From Ferrimicrobium acidiphilum DSM 19497 (GTDB lineage: Bacteria; Actinomycetota; Acidimicrobiia; Acidimicrobiales; Acidimicrobiaceae), in the NCBI RefSeq assembly GCF_000949255.1, contig NZ_JXUW01000011.1:1-64000 (forward strand): a stretch of DNA of 64,000 bases, written 5' to 3'. The notes below the pieces were generated by a model that ran no database searches, was not told the DNA's origin, and was given only the letters and a program-made list of their open reading frames with translations. Positions 63,697-64,000 of this stretch are shown here, one piece after another. The stretch's first letter is position 1. The number at the start of each line of letters is the position of its first letter. Made by a program: the position numbers and the translations under genes.

Positions 63697-64000
63697 CTAT
63701 TGGGTTGTCGGGTTTTCGTCCTCAGGCACAACTATATCATCAGCTAAGGCAGCCTCACGGCGTGCGACCTCTTCTGGGGGTGCCGCATTCCGGAAGAAGA
63801 GGTAATAGGCGAAGGCTGAAGCCGTTTGGATGATGCTCGCTATCTCAAACGGTAGCGACAGACTTACGTCGTCTAGGAGGTAGCCGGTCAGGGTGGGAGA
63901 TGCCGCCATCACGATCTGAGATGGGAGATTTGACAGTGCCGCGACCCGAGCCTGCTCCGAGGGATCGGCCATGGCGAGCACGTAGGACTGTCGCAAGGGG
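63697..64000 (-). CDS. MFS transporter, C-terminal end (cut by window edge)
   Basis: The open frame continues past the right edge. The visible 100 residues show the last two helices of an MFS protein: PLRQSYVLAMADPSEQARVA, then SNLPSQIVMAASPTLTGYLL and SLPFEIASIIQTASAFAYYL, and an acidic tail. The RQSYV...P.E.RARA-like cytoplasmic loop is typical for MFS carriers. Substrate unknown. Lies 10 bases upstream of the PPOX-like start, so may be the first gene of that group. Confidence 0.8.
   Translation of the reverse strand, partial: PLRQSYVLAMADPSEQARVAALSNLPSQIVMAASPTLTGYLLDDVSLSLPFEIASIIQTASAFAYYLFFRNAAPPEEVARREAALADDIVVPEDENPTTQ

Overview
The window looks like chromosome from an actinobacterium of moderate G+C (about 52-56 % by eye in most lines) with frequent GTG and TTG starts. 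Gene content is compatible with an acidophilic member of the Acidimicrobiia (Ferrimicrobium/Acidimicrobium-like): a FolP2-type pterin-synthase paralogue, a CmtR-like ArsR regulator, an actinobacterial MobF relaxase and a secreted G1 (glutamic) acid peptidase. The taxonomic placement is inference; no rRNA gene is present.

Layout. (1) 1-18,030 is accessory DNA ending at the 3' end of a tRNA-Ala(GGC) gene. It holds the N-terminus of a MobF relaxase at the left edge, decayed IS21 and IS3 fragments, an unrecognised large protein with a zinc ribbon and a PD-(D/E)xK-like nuclease motif (1928-4090), two small unknown genes, and a six-gene minus-strand operon: hsdM, hsdS, a GIY-YIG/DUF4357 protein, hsdR, a YgjP-like metallopeptidase and a TrlF-type PHP-ATPase. 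This is a defence island in a mobile context. (2) 18,107-25,526 is mostly housekeeping: leuS, an unknown protein, a phosphotransferase, and the cluster thioredoxin-TPR / FolP2-like / holA. (3) 25,989-33,599 has a photolyase, an Rrf2-type Fe-S regulator divergent from a two-gene electron-transfer operon (NapH-like membrane Fe-S protein plus a ferredoxin-GltD-flavodoxin fusion), a structured repeat region and a GntR regulator with no visible canonical start codon. (4) 33,849-39,864 is a four-gene lipid-type operon: fatty acyl-CoA reductase/HAD fusion, zinc alcohol dehydrogenase, LarA-like protein and PlsC acyltransferase.

(5) 39,905-48,000 contains regulators (TetR, ArsR), a MalY-type lyase, a DHA2 efflux pump, and a locus with a full and a truncated alpha/beta-hydrolase copy flanking a frameshifted phosphotransferase. 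The two hydrolase copies share a 101-bp identical tract. (6) 48,581-53,472 is a second accessory block: a VapBC pair, decayed IS630 and IS3 transposases, a G+C-rich GGDEF-EAL gene and a decayed tyrosine integrase lying against a tRNA-Val(CAC) gene. (7) 53,662-64,000 has two coupled EAL proteins (the second degenerate), a DUF3048 protein, an orphan adenine-type DNA methyltransferase with a strong downstream hairpin, a second IS21 remnant, a pyridine-nucleotide disulfide oxidoreductase, the G1 peptidase, a sirtuin coupled to a PPOX-fold protein, and the end of an MFS transporter running off the right edge.

The strongest candidates for little-described biology are the six-gene restriction/TrlF operon, the orphan nuclease-like protein beside it, the Rrf2-controlled electron-transfer fusion, and the acyl-CoA reductase/LarA-like operon. 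No CRISPR array or rRNA was seen.
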